A stretch of DNA of 25,129 nucleotides from Bacteroidota bacterium (GTDB lineage Bacteria; Bacteroidota; Bacteroidia; Flavobacteriales; Weeksellaceae): the NCBI GenBank assembly GCA_023419095.1, contig JAEZYN010000039.1, forward strand, positions 1-25,129, given 5' to 3'. A program made the translations under genes and the position numbers. The notes under the pieces are model-generated. The model worked only from the letters and a program-made list of their open reading frames with translations. It did no database searches and had not been told where the DNA came from. Of the stretch, positions 14,887 through 22,890 are shown in pieces (the first letter of the stretch is position 1; the number at the start of each line of letters is the position of its first letter).

Positions 14887-15396
14887 ATGTCAACAAAATG
14901 GAATTTAGACCCGGCACATAGTGAAATTACTTTTAAAGTAAGACACATGATGATCTCTAACGTAAAAGGTGAGTTCAAAGATTTTAATGTTGAGCTGGAT
15001 GCGGAAGATGATACATTTAAAAATGTAAAAGTGAAAGCAACTGTAGACTCCGCTTCTATAAACACCAACAACACAGACCGCGACAATCACCTTAAAAGCG
15101 CTGAATTTTTCAATACTGAAGCACACCCGCAAATTACTTTCGAAAGCGATTCGCTTACCGAAAACGGGTCCGGCACACTTACAATCAACGGTGTTTCAAA
15201 ACCAATTACTTTGGATGTAGATTTCGGCGGTACCAACGTAGACCCGTGGGGACAGACAAAAGCAGGTTTCTCATTTGAAGGGAAAATCAATAGAAAAGAT
15301 TTTGGCTTGAACTGGAATGCAGCCCTCGAAACCGGTGGCGTAATGGTTTCCGATGAAGTAAAGATCGCAGGTGAACTGCAGTTCGTGAAAGCCTAA
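14887..15396 (+). CDS. YceI family lipid-binding-like protein
   Basis: A 169-residue protein of the YceI family, whose members fold as an extended beta-barrel that holds a long isoprenoid or fatty chain. The family pattern is complete: WNLDPAHSEITFKVRHM at the start, the central NHLKSAEFFNTEAHPQITFES, NGVSKPITLDV and the ending FGLNWNAALETGGVMVSDEV. There is no signal peptide, so it is a cytoplasmic member, unlike E. coli YceI, which is periplasmic. Its physiological ligand is unknown. It stands alone with a -7 box at 14839-14846, a dyad just before it and a strong terminator after it, so it is a separately controlled single-gene unit. Confidence 0.95.
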   Translation: MSTKWNLDPAHSEITFKVRHMMISNVKGEFKDFNVELDAEDDTFKNVKVKATVDSASINTNNTDRDNHLKSAEFFNTEAHPQITFESDSLTENGSGTLTINGVSKPITLDVDFGGTNVDPWGQTKAGFSFEGKINRKDFGLNWNAALETGGVMVSDEVKIAGELQFVKA

Positions 15397-15428
15397 GAAA
15401 AAACCTCATAGTTTATTATTTTTAATGA

Positions 15429-15468
15429 AAAATCCACCGGAATCTGATTTCGGTGGATTTTAATTTTT
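15429..15468 (+). terminator. Terminator of yceI
   Basis: A perfect 11-bp stem AAAATCCACCG/CGGTGGATTTT (15429-15439 with 15451-15461), 11-nt loop, then TAATTTTTTT. It lies 32 nt after the stop and 16 nt before the end of the convergent carboxylase gene. Confidence 0.9.
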
Positions 15469-15484
15469 TTAAAAATATGCCCTA

Positions 15485-17113
15485 TCAAACCTGGATTACA
15501 CCCAGATTGAATTTTTCGGTAATAGGCGCATGATCAGCGGCTTCGATGCCCATTGAAATCCACGTGCGGGTATCCACCGGATTGATTATGGCGTCCGTCC
15601 AAAGTCTTGCCGCAGCATACGCCGGCTCCGTCTGTTTTTTGTAACGCTTGGAAATAGTATCAAGAATTTCCTGGTGTTCTTCTTCAGTAATTTCTTTGCC
15701 TTGCTTTTTTAATGTCGATTCCTGAATTTGGGCTAAAACCTTCGCTGCCTGGCTGCCACCCATCACGGCGATCTCGCTCCACGGCCACGCCACAATCAGC
15801 CTCGGATCATACGCTTTGCCACACATAGCATAGTTTCCGGCACCATAAGAATTTCCGGTGATCACGGTGAATTTAGGAACAACGGAGTTGGCTACTGCAT
15901 TCACCATTTTCGCGCCGTCTTTGATGATACCGCCATGCTCAGATTTTGAACCGACCATAAAACCGGTAACATCCTGCAGGAAAACCAAAGGAATTTTACG
16001 CTGGTTACAGTTTGCGATAAACCTCGTCGCTTTGTCGGCGGAATCGGAATAAATTACGCCGCCAAACTGCATCTCGCCTTTGCCGCTTTTCACCAGTTTT
16101 CGCTGGTTTGCCACAATGCCTACGCTCCAACCATCAATTCTTGCAGTTGCGCAAATTATTGTTTTGCCGTAATCGGGCTTATATTCGTCAAATTCAGAAT
16201 TATCGACTAGGCATTTTATAATGTTGTACGTATCGTATTGATCGGCTCTGGACGCCGGCATGTGTCCGAAAATATTACCGATGCTCTCTTTCGGTGGAAA
16301 ACTTTCGATTCGGTCAAAACCAGCTTTGTCATAAGTTCCAACCGATTTCATAATAGTTTTAATGCGCTCGAGCGCATCTTTGTCATCTTTCGCTTTGTAA
16401 TCGGTAACTCCGGAAATTTCGCAATGCGTGGTCGCACCGCCTAACGTTTCATTGTCGATATTTTCACCAATTGCGGCTTTCACAAGATAGCTTCCCGCCA
16501 GAAATATCGAACCTGTTTTATCTACAATCATCGCTTCATCGCTCATGATTGGGAGATATGCACCGCCCGCGACGCAACTTCCCATCACCGCAGAAATTTG
16601 GATGATGCCCATTGCACTCATTTTCGCGTTGTTACGGAATATCCGGCCAAAATGTTCTTTGTCTGGAAAAATTTCATCCTGCATAGGCAGATAAACTCCT
16701 GCCGAATCTACGAGGTAGATAATTGGAAGCTTGTTTTCAATAGAAATCTCCTGCGCGCGCAGGTTTTTCTTTGCAGTAATCGGAAACCACGCACCGGCTT
16801 TTACAGACGCGTCGTTGGCAACGACGAGACACTGGCGTCCGGAAACATAACCCATCACCACCACGACGCCGCCGCCGGGACAGCCGCCATGTTCTTCATA
16901 CATACCATACCCCGCAAGCGTACCAATTTCAATGGATTCAGAATTTTTGTCAAGAAGATAGTCAATGCGTTCACGCGCCGTCATTTTTCCTTCGTCGCGC
17001 TGTTTTTGAAGGCGTTTTTCGCCACCACCTTTTTTTATGTCGCCCACGAGGCGGTTCAGGTCTGAAAGTTTTAGCTTATTCTGATCTTCGTTCTTGTTGA
17101 ATTCCAAATCCAT
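15485..17113 (-). CDS. Acyl-CoA carboxylase beta subunit, methylcrotonyl-CoA carboxylase-like
   Basis: The carboxyltransferase subunit of a biotin-dependent acyl-CoA carboxylase, 542 residues. It transfers CO2 from biotin to an acyl-CoA. Two crotonase-like carboxyltransferase domains are present, N-terminal about 30-285 and C-terminal about 290-530. Several stretches read like the MCC beta subunit of leucine degradation rather than propionyl-CoA carboxylase: VMGSCVAGGAYLPIMSDE, GGATTHCEISGVTD, DVTGFMVGSKSEHGG and GNSYGAGNYAMCGKAYDPR. The MCC substrate call is therefore likely but not certain. No biotin carboxylase/alpha subunit, isovaleryl-CoA dehydrogenase or enoyl hydratase gene is nearby, so its partner must be encoded elsewhere. 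The ATG at 17113 gives a full N-terminus. Confidence 0.92.
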   Translation of the reverse strand: MDLEFNKNEDQNKLKLSDLNRLVGDIKKGGGEKRLQKQRDEGKMTARERIDYLLDKNSESIEIGTLAGYGMYEEHGGCPGGGVVVVMGYVSGRQCLVVANDASVKAGAWFPITAKKNLRAQEISIENKLPIIYLVDSAGVYLPMQDEIFPDKEHFGRIFRNNAKMSAMGIIQISAVMGSCVAGGAYLPIMSDEAMIVDKTGSIFLAGSYLVKAAIGENIDNETLGGATTHCEISGVTDYKAKDDKDALERIKTIMKSVGTYDKAGFDRIESFPPKESIGNIFGHMPASRADQYDTYNIIKCLVDNSEFDEYKPDYGKTIICATARIDGWSVGIVANQRKLVKSGKGEMQFGGVIYSDSADKATRFIANCNQRKIPLVFLQDVTGFMVGSKSEHGGIIKDGAKMVNAVANSVVPKFTVITGNSYGAGNYAMCGKAYDPRLIVAWPWSEIAVMGGSQAAKVLAQIQESTLKKQGKEITEEEHQEILDTISKRYKKQTEPAYAAARLWTDAIINPVDTRTWISMGIEAADHAPITEKFNLGVIQV

Positions 17114-17350
17114 TATCTTTATTTTGCCCTAAAGATAGATATTTTAGCAAAAATCCGAAGGTGTAATATGTTGGTTTCCTAAGTGCGCTGGCTATCAGAA
17201 AATTATTATGAAATATTTAACACAAAAAGAATTTGCAGACGAAATAAATAGACAGAAGTATCGTTAAATTAGCAGAAATCCTAAAGTAGTTTCATGAATT
17301 TTAATTTAAAGTTCCGTTCCTAGTTTATTTTTTTAATAGTTTATTATTTG

Positions 17351-17387
17351 AAAGCCCCGAAAGTCCTCACAGATTTTTGGGGTTTTT
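17351..17387 (+). terminator. Orphan terminator-like hairpin
   Basis: AAAGCCCCGAAAG (17351-17363) pairs with 17374-17386 around a CCCC/GGGG core, with three G-T pairs and a 10-nt loop. It runs into TTTTTGTTT. No gene ends just upstream on this strand. Confidence 0.65.
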
Positions 17388-17420
17388 GTTTATAAACGGA
17401 GCGGCATTTAAAAAAGTCGG

Positions 17421-17437
17421 AAATCGGAAACCGATTT
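17421..17437 (+). promoter_or_regulatory. Dyad before the EamA operon, AAATCGG-AAA-CCGATTT
   Basis: Perfect 7-bp arms with a 3-nt spacer end 1 bp before the -7 box at 17439. A bound regulator would contact the core promoter. It is too short and lacks a T-tail, so it is not a good terminator. Confidence 0.5.
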
Positions 17438-17438
17438 G

Positions 17439-17446
17439 TAAATTTG
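17439..17446 (+). promoter_or_regulatory. Promoter of the EamA operon, -7 box
   Basis: TAAATTTG matches TAnnTTTG exactly, 18 bp before the ATG at 17465, predicting a very short leader of about 11 nt. Confidence 0.65.
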
Positions 17447-17464
17447 CGCAACTTTTAAATAATT

Positions 17465-18367
17465 ATGAAGGCTGTTTACAAAAATTCTGCACTGTTCAGG
17501 TTGCATCTGATTGTATTTTTATGGGGTTTTACGGCCATTTTAGGAAAGCTGATTGAAGCCAATGCGCAAATCTTGGTTTTCTACCGGATGCTTTTTGCGT
17601 CGCTGATTCTGTTTCTGTTTTTCCGCGTTTATAAAGGGCCAAGTTTACGCGTGCCCCGTAAGCTGCTTCTCCAACTAATCATGATTGGCGGCTTCATGGG
17701 GTTTCACTGGCTTTTTTTCTTTCATTCGATAAAGGTTTCGAATGTCTCTATCGCACTCAGCTGCCTCTCACTTTCCACCTTGTTCACCTCTATTCTGGAA
17801 CCTGTCATATTTAAAAGAAAAATAGATGTTTCCGAAGTGGTAATCGGCTTTGTGATCGTCATCTGCATGGGTTTGATTTTTAAAACTGAGTTTCAATATA
17901 AAGAAGGAATCTTTTTTGGTGTGCTCACCGCTCTTTTCGGTACAATATTCCAGGTTTTCAACGGGAAGATTTACGGCAAAACCAGTTCGGGGAACATTAT
18001 TTTTTACGAAATTTTTTCGGGTTTTCTAATTCTTTGCGTCTTTTATTTATTTACAGGTCAAATTTGGCAGGTGGGTGAAATAAGTTACCGCGATTTGGCG
18101 TTACTTATATTGCTGGCGGGGGTTTTCACTGCCTACCCGATGTTGGAATCGGTTAGCCTGATGAAGTACATTTCGCCGTTCACGCTGGTTCTCACTATCA
18201 ATCTGGAGCCTGTTTATGGGATTATTCTGGCATTCTTTATCTTTGGAGAATCGGAGCAGATGAATCCCGTTTTCTACATCGCTTCGGTTATTATGATTGG
18301 TGTCATCATCGTGAATGGTGTGCTGAAAGCGCGCAAAAACACAGATACTAAAAACCTGGACATTTGA
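17465..18367 (+). CDS. EamA/DMT family transporter
   Basis: A 300-residue integral membrane protein with about ten hydrophobic segments in two EamA repeats (about 10-138 and 150-285). The usual cues are there: LHLIVFLWGFTAILGKL at the start of the first repeat and FTLVLTINLEPVYGIILAFF near the end of the second, matching the family's conserved LxP(V/I) segment. Members of the drug/metabolite transporter superfamily export small metabolites or amino acids; the substrate is unknown here. Its TGA stop overlaps by one base the ATG of the next gene, which argues for translational coupling with the PorV-like protein. Confidence 0.93.
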   Translation: MKAVYKNSALFRLHLIVFLWGFTAILGKLIEANAQILVFYRMLFASLILFLFFRVYKGPSLRVPRKLLLQLIMIGGFMGFHWLFFFHSIKVSNVSIALSCLSLSTLFTSILEPVIFKRKIDVSEVVIGFVIVICMGLIFKTEFQYKEGIFFGVLTALFGTIFQVFNGKIYGKTSSGNIIFYEIFSGFLILCVFYLFTGQIWQVGEISYRDLALLILLAGVFTAYPMLESVSLMKYISPFTLVLTINLEPVYGIILAFFIFGESEQMNPVFYIASVIMIGVIIVNGVLKARKNTDTKNLDI

Positions 18368-19449
18368 TGAAAAAAATACTTTTCTTTTTACTCATAATAT
18401 CGGTTAGCTCCTCACAGGCGCAGATCGTGCGTAAATACTCGAACGAGTTTCTGAGTATTGGTGCCGGTGCACGCGGCCTGGCAATGGGTGGCGCCGTGAT
18501 TTCAAATCAGGGCGATGTCTATTCCCCGATGTGGAATCCGGCCGGACTCATCGATATAGACCGCGACTGGCAGGGTGCGGCCATGCATGCCGAATATTTT
18601 GAATCAATCGCCAAATACGATTATCTCGCTTTCGCAAAACCTCTCGATAACAATGGCGGTGTGTTTGCGGTTTCACTTGTGAGACTTGGTGTTGATAATA
18701 TTTTAAATACCACACAACTGATTGATTCCGAAGGCAATATAGATTACGACAAAATTACGAGCTTTTCACAGTCAGATTATGCTGCGTTGCTTTCGTATGC
18801 ATTTCGGCCCGGCGGTGATCACCGGTTGGCAGTAGGTGTGAATGCAAAATTGGTTTACCGGAACGTGGGCAAATTCGCCAGTGGCTACGGATTTGGGTTT
18901 GATCTGGGCGTGCTTTACAACGCGGATTCCGGCTGGAACTACGGCGCAATGCTGCGCGATGCAACCACTACAGTGAATTTCTGGACGGTAAATCAGGACG
19001 AACTTTCTACCGTGGTAAATGGTGAAGAATTTAACCCTGCTCCCGCAGATAAACTGGAGATTACGATGCCGAAACTGAATTTAGGCATCAGCCGGAATTA
19101 CGAAATCAACCGTGATCTGGAGCTAACACCCGAAGCCGGCCTTAATATAGATTTTGCAAAAACTGCAGCTCTTCTTTCAACAGATTTCGCAAGCATCACA
19201 CCTTATGCAGGCGCGGAACTTCGTTTTCAGGATATGATTTTTGTGCGGCTTGGTGTGAACAGATTTCAGACAATAACTGATATTGAGGACCTGAAACGGA
19301 AAGTTTCATTCCAACCAAGTGCGGGGATCGGAATTAAATACCAGGGCCTGACGCTCGATTACGCCATTACAAATTCAGGAATCGGCGGATCAAACTTTTA
19401 CTCCAATTTCTTCTCTCTGAAACTGGATATGGGCGATTTCAGAAACTAA
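18367..19449 (+). CDS. PorV/PorQ family protein (PorV2-like), type IX secretion related
   Basis: A 360-residue protein with a signal peptide (about 1-18, ending SSQAQ) and a predicted outer-membrane beta-barrel body. The N-terminal signature KYSNEFLSIGAGARGLAMGG followed by VYSPMWNPAGL (residues about 22-62) is characteristic of PorV/PorQ proteins, FadL-like barrels associated with the type IX secretion and sorting system of Bacteroidetes. The N-terminus resembles the PorV2 branch more than PorV itself, a judgement by eye. The frame can be extended one codon to a TTG at 18364, but the ATG at 18367 is preferred. It overlaps the EamA stop by 1 nt and is followed after 21 nt by another secreted protein gene. 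Confidence 0.88.
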   Translation: MKKILFFLLIISVSSSQAQIVRKYSNEFLSIGAGARGLAMGGAVISNQGDVYSPMWNPAGLIDIDRDWQGAAMHAEYFESIAKYDYLAFAKPLDNNGGVFAVSLVRLGVDNILNTTQLIDSEGNIDYDKITSFSQSDYAALLSYAFRPGGDHRLAVGVNAKLVYRNVGKFASGYGFGFDLGVLYNADSGWNYGAMLRDATTTVNFWTVNQDELSTVVNGEEFNPAPADKLEITMPKLNLGISRNYEINRDLELTPEAGLNIDFAKTAALLSTDFASITPYAGAELRFQDMIFVRLGVNRFQTITDIEDLKRKVSFQPSAGIGIKYQGLTLDYAITNSGIGGSNFYSNFFSLKLDMGDFRN

Positions 19450-19470
19450 GAACTTCAAAAAACATTCGCA

Positions 19471-20238
19471 ATGAAACGCATTTTTTACCTTGTTTCCTTT
19501 CTTGCTTCGGCATTTTTTTTCGGCCAGACAATTTCGGGTTACCGTTATATCACGGTTTCGCAGTCCAAAGATTTTGCGAATGATAAATTTGGCTTGTACA
19601 CATTGCTAAGTTCAAAACTCCAGGCAAAAGGTTACACGGTTTTAGGAAATGACAGAGCACTTTGGCCTGCTGATGTAGCTTCGGACCCGTGCAGCGTTCT
19701 GCAAGGCAATGTAGAAAACATCAGTAGTTTACTTAAAAATAAACTTCGGATAAGTTTCGTGGACTGTCGGGGAAATGCAGTTGGCAGTTTCGAAGGCCGT
19801 TCAAATATTAAAGAATATGAAGAAGGTTATCAAGACGCACTTACTCTTGCGAGCAATCTTTTTCCCGGTTACAGTACAGTAGCCACAAACGCAGATACCA
19901 AGACACATATAGTGGACGATGTGAAGCCAAAGACAGTAACTAAAACGGACACAAAAGTGGAGAAGGTAGAACCAACAGTGCAAAATTCAGCACAGAAATT
20001 CAGTAATGGCAGCTTGAATCTAAACCGAATCATTATTTCGGATTTGCAGTTTATTCTTGCATCCGCAGATAATTCAGTTCCGTTTGCGATTTTTAAAGAA
20101 TCAACAAAAAAGGAAATCTATCGTGTTCAGCTGCAGGATGGTACGCAAACATTAGGTTATTTAGAAAACGGCAACCTCGTTATAGAAATGCCCAATCCTG
20201 ACGGTAGTTTCAGAAAAGAAACATTCACCAGAAAATGA
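19471..20238 (+). CDS. Secreted protein of unknown function
   Basis: A 255-residue exported protein with a signal peptide (about 1-19, ending ASAFFFGQT). Residues 20-135 form a compact domain that includes DPCSVLQGNVEN and DCRGNAVGSFEGRSNIKEYEEGYQDAL; the latter resembles the end of a DUF4136- or LptE-like alpha/beta fold, but I do not assign it. Residues 140-180 are a Thr/Lys/Val-rich linker, followed by a small C-terminal beta-rich domain with QTLGYLENGNLVIEMPNPDGS. It starts 21 nt after the PorV-like gene, so it is in the same operon and may act at the cell surface with it. No terminator is seen; it ends 6 bp before the convergent uvrC. Confidence 0.8.
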   Translation: MKRIFYLVSFLASAFFFGQTISGYRYITVSQSKDFANDKFGLYTLLSSKLQAKGYTVLGNDRALWPADVASDPCSVLQGNVENISSLLKNKLRISFVDCRGNAVGSFEGRSNIKEYEEGYQDALTLASNLFPGYSTVATNADTKTHIVDDVKPKTVTKTDTKVEKVEPTVQNSAQKFSNGSLNLNRIIISDLQFILASADNSVPFAIFKESTKKEIYRVQLQDGTQTLGYLENGNLVIEMPNPDGSFRKETFTRK

Positions 20239-20244
20239 TTTTTA

Positions 20245-22041
20245 TTAAAGGTTTGAATTAAAGTATTCCCAAACCAGCCCGCCACGGCTCTTGCCTAAAA
20301 TTTCTTCTAAGGTTTCTCGCGAAGATTCTCTCACCCTTTTCACAGATTTTAATTTGCCCAACAGCAGTTCCACCGCTTTTTCACCGATGCCCGGAATTTC
20401 TTCAAGCTCAGATTTTATGGTTGAATTTTTCCTGCGTGTGCGGTGATGTTTTACGCCGAAACGGTGCGACTCGTCCCTAACGCGCTGAAGTATTTTTAAT
20501 GTTTCAGATTTTTTGTCCAAGTAAAGCGGGATCGGATCTTCGGGAAAATAAATTTCTTCGAGACGTTTTGCGATTCCGATGATCGTAATTTTTCCGTACA
20601 GACCGAGCAATTTCAAACTTTTCACCGCGGATGACAGTTGGCCTTTTCCACCGTCTATCAATATCAACTGCGGCAGTGGCGCACCTTCGTCCAAGAGGCG
20701 GCGGTACCGGCGGTGAATTACTTCTTCCATCGTAGCAAAATCGTTTGCGCCTTCTACGGTTTTGGGATGAAAGATTCGGTAATCAGCTTTGCTTGGTTTG
20801 CCGTTTTTGAAGACTACACATGCCGAAACCGGATTCGTTCCCTGAATGTTCGAGTTGTCGAAACCCTCAATATGCCTCGGTTCTACTGGCATGCGGAGCA
20901 GTTTCTGCATCTCTGCCATGATTCGATTGGTATGGCGTTCGGGATCAACGATCTGTACTGCTTTCAGTTTTTCGATACGGTATTCTTTCGCGTTTTTTTC
21001 TGAAAGTTCTACGATACGCTTTTTGTCTCCAACTTTTGGTACAATCAGTTTTACGTTCGGAATTTCAAGCCCAAGATGGAAAGGCAACAGGATTTCCTTA
21101 GAATCTGAACTGAATTTTTGTCGGATCTCAATCATTGCTTCCTCCAAAATATCTTCATCGCTTTCTTCCAGCATTTTTTTGATCTCGGTGGTAAAACTCT
21201 GAATGATGTTTCCGTTCTGTATTTTGAAATAATTTACATAAGCTGCCGTTTCATCGCTCGTCATCCCGAAAACATCGACATCATTTATGGACGGATTTAC
21301 CACGGTATGTTTGTGCTGATAATTTTCAAGCAGGTCCAATCTTTCCTTTACGATATGCGCATCTTCAAACTGAAGATTCTGTGCATAATTTGTCATCTGG
21401 GCTACCAGATATTCCTTGGCCTTGCGGAAATCACCTTTGATGATCCCGCGTATGGCATCAATTTTCTGGTCGTAATCTTCTTTGGATTCCAGCATTTCAC
21501 AGGGTCCCTGACAGTTTTTGATATGAAACTCGAGACAGACTTTATATTTACCCTCCGCAATTTTTTCGGGCGCGAGATTCAGCGTGCACGTCCTGAGTTT
21601 ATAAATATGTTTAATGGTGTCCAGCAACACTTTGGCAGGACGCACCCGTGCATATGGCCCAAAATATTCAGAGCCGTCTTTGATCATGGTACGGGTGAGG
21701 AAGATGCGCGGAAAATCTTCGTTTTTAATGCATATCCAAGGATATGATTTGTCATCCTTTAGCATCACATTGTAGAAGGGCTGATGCTCCTTGATCAGGT
21801 TATTTTCCAGCAACAGCGCGTCATACTCACTGGGGACGATGGTGGTTTCAAGTCTGTTGATCTTTGAAACCATTATGCGCGTCCGGTAGCCTGGCAGGTT
21901 TTTATTAAAATAAGACAAAACCCGCTTCTTAAGATTTTTAGCTTTCCCGACATACAGCAGCTGGTCATTTTTGTCGAAATACCGATAAACGCCCGGTTCT
22001 GACGGCAAGGTTTTCAGCTGAAGTTCAAGATTAGGATTCAT
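20245..22041 (-). CDS. uvrC: Excinuclease ABC subunit C
   Basis: UvrC makes both incisions around a DNA lesion in nucleotide excision repair, after UvrA and UvrB. The 598-residue protein has the GIY-YIG nuclease domain (about 14-93, with GVY at 17-19, YVG at 30-32 and Glu79). It then has four cysteines C152, C169, C177 and C181, matching the iron-sulfur ligands described for E. coli UvrC, a UVR domain that binds UvrB (about 207-241), the RNase H-like endonuclease domain with Asp395, Asp463 (LILIDGGKGQ) and His526 (DESHRF), and a C-terminal helix-hairpin-helix region (about 545-590). All expected motifs are present. It is a single gene flanked by divergent and convergent neighbours. Confidence 0.98.
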   Translation of the reverse strand: MNPNLELQLKTLPSEPGVYRYFDKNDQLLYVGKAKNLKKRVLSYFNKNLPGYRTRIMVSKINRLETTIVPSEYDALLLENNLIKEHQPFYNVMLKDDKSYPWICIKNEDFPRIFLTRTMIKDGSEYFGPYARVRPAKVLLDTIKHIYKLRTCTLNLAPEKIAEGKYKVCLEFHIKNCQGPCEMLESKEDYDQKIDAIRGIIKGDFRKAKEYLVAQMTNYAQNLQFEDAHIVKERLDLLENYQHKHTVVNPSINDVDVFGMTSDETAAYVNYFKIQNGNIIQSFTTEIKKMLEESDEDILEEAMIEIRQKFSSDSKEILLPFHLGLEIPNVKLIVPKVGDKKRIVELSEKNAKEYRIEKLKAVQIVDPERHTNRIMAEMQKLLRMPVEPRHIEGFDNSNIQGTNPVSACVVFKNGKPSKADYRIFHPKTVEGANDFATMEEVIHRRYRRLLDEGAPLPQLILIDGGKGQLSSAVKSLKLLGLYGKITIIGIAKRLEEIYFPEDPIPLYLDKKSETLKILQRVRDESHRFGVKHHRTRRKNSTIKSELEEIPGIGEKAVELLLGKLKSVKRVRESSRETLEEILGKSRGGLVWEYFNSNL

Positions 22042-22177
22042 AGGACAAAAATAGGCAAAAACACAGAACTGCGAACCTAACTACTTTTTTATAACTAAAT
22101 ACGAATCATTAAAAAATCACAGATTCATTGATGCCTGTTAGGGTGTTTTCACAAGTTTTATGACAGCGGGATATTGT

Positions 22178-22185
22178 TATTTTTG
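22178..22185 (+). promoter_or_regulatory. Promoter of the 22244 gene, -7 box
   Basis: TATTTTTG matches TAnnTTTG exactly. It predicts a leader of about 50 nt before the ATG at 22244. Confidence 0.6.
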
Positions 22186-22243
22186 AGCGGATTTTAAGAG
22201 CCAGCACGTGTAGTTGTCTTTAAAAATTTAAAAAAACTAAACC

Positions 22244-22780
22244 ATGAGAACAAAATTGATGTTGCCGGCAATCTTGCTTGCACAAATACTGTGTGCACAA
22301 TCCACTGATAACCAGTCTCAACTGCAGCAACATGAACAGGAAATAGAGGAACTCAGCCGTCAGGTGCAGTATTACAAGAATACCCTGAACGTAAACAAGG
22401 CGGTAAGAAGTGCAACATTTGAGAACGTAAGGTTTGATCTGACACAGGTGATAGGCTCTAAAAAAGATGGCACCGTGGAGGTGAATTTTCTGTATACGAA
22501 TATAGGCCCAACTCGCCGCTCACTGCAGTGTGAGCGTGCCCAGATAGTAGATCCGCAAGGCAATCAGCATATAACCACTCAAATGTACATAGCCCCGAAC
22601 GGAAGAATAGTGGCAAACGAAGTGCTTCCAAGAACAGCATACCGGGGCGGACTGCTCTTTAGAAAACAAAACAGCTATTTCCCCACCATCCGCGCACTTT
22701 CGTTATATGTGTATCCGCAGGATAACTTTTCAAATCCCGTTCCTGTAGTTTTTGAAAATATACCCATAATCTGGCAATAA
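22244..22780 (+). CDS. Secreted protein with coiled coil, unknown function
   Basis: A 178-residue exported protein. Residues 1-19 are a signal peptide (ending LCAQS). Residues 22-50 are Gln/Glu-rich and heptad-like (QLQQHEQEIEELSRQVQYYK), consistent with a short coiled coil. From about 58 to the end it is beta-rich, with FENVRFDLTQVIGSKKDGTVEVNF cut by turns and a final VFENIPIIWQ, suggesting one Ig-like sandwich. I do not recognise a family. It is a single gene with its own -7 box at 22178-22185; no clear terminator follows. Confidence 0.82.
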   Translation: MRTKLMLPAILLAQILCAQSTDNQSQLQQHEQEIEELSRQVQYYKNTLNVNKAVRSATFENVRFDLTQVIGSKKDGTVEVNFLYTNIGPTRRSLQCERAQIVDPQGNQHITTQMYIAPNGRIVANEVLPRTAYRGGLLFRKQNSYFPTIRALSLYVYPQDNFSNPVPVVFENIPIIWQ

Positions 22781-22844
22781 AGCCACAGTGGGATCTTATT
22801 CAAGTAAGACAAAATTCCCCAAAAACTGAGTAAGTTTTTCATTT

Positions 22845-22881
22845 TTTTAGGCTGATTAAAAACTGTACTTTTAGCCTAAAA
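22845..22881 (+). promoter_or_regulatory. Inverted repeat flanking the hutH promoter
   Basis: TTTTAGGCT (22845-22853) and AGCCTAAAA (22873-22881) are perfect 9-bp arms separated by 19 nt. A near-consensus -7 box TACTTTTA (22866-22873) lies at the inner edge of the second arm, 17 bp before the ATG. It may be an operator or form a hairpin; no T-tail follows. Confidence 0.5.
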
Positions 22882-22890
22882 TGTAATTAA

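Larger units (their letters stand above)
17114..17464. other. 351-bp spacer with orphan terminator and a tiny ORF
   Basis: No normal-sized gene is seen. A 19-codon frame runs from the ATG at 17208 to a stop at 17265-17267 (peptide MKYLTQKEFADEINRQKYR), and a 9-codon frame starts at 17294. A terminator-like hairpin lies at 17351-17387 on the + strand although no + strand gene ends nearby; the last, yceI, stops 2 kb earlier at its own terminator. This suggests a short transcript, either a small RNA or a leader-type peptide. The rest up to 17464 holds the promoter and a dyad before the EamA gene. Confidence 0.5.

Noticed and set aside
16598..17065. 155-codon + strand frame
   Set aside because: It is antisense to the well-conserved carboxylase beta subunit; a shadow of its codon use.
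21118..21747. 209-codon + strand frame
   Set aside because: It is antisense to uvrC, including the cysteine and UVR regions, with no recognisable domain.
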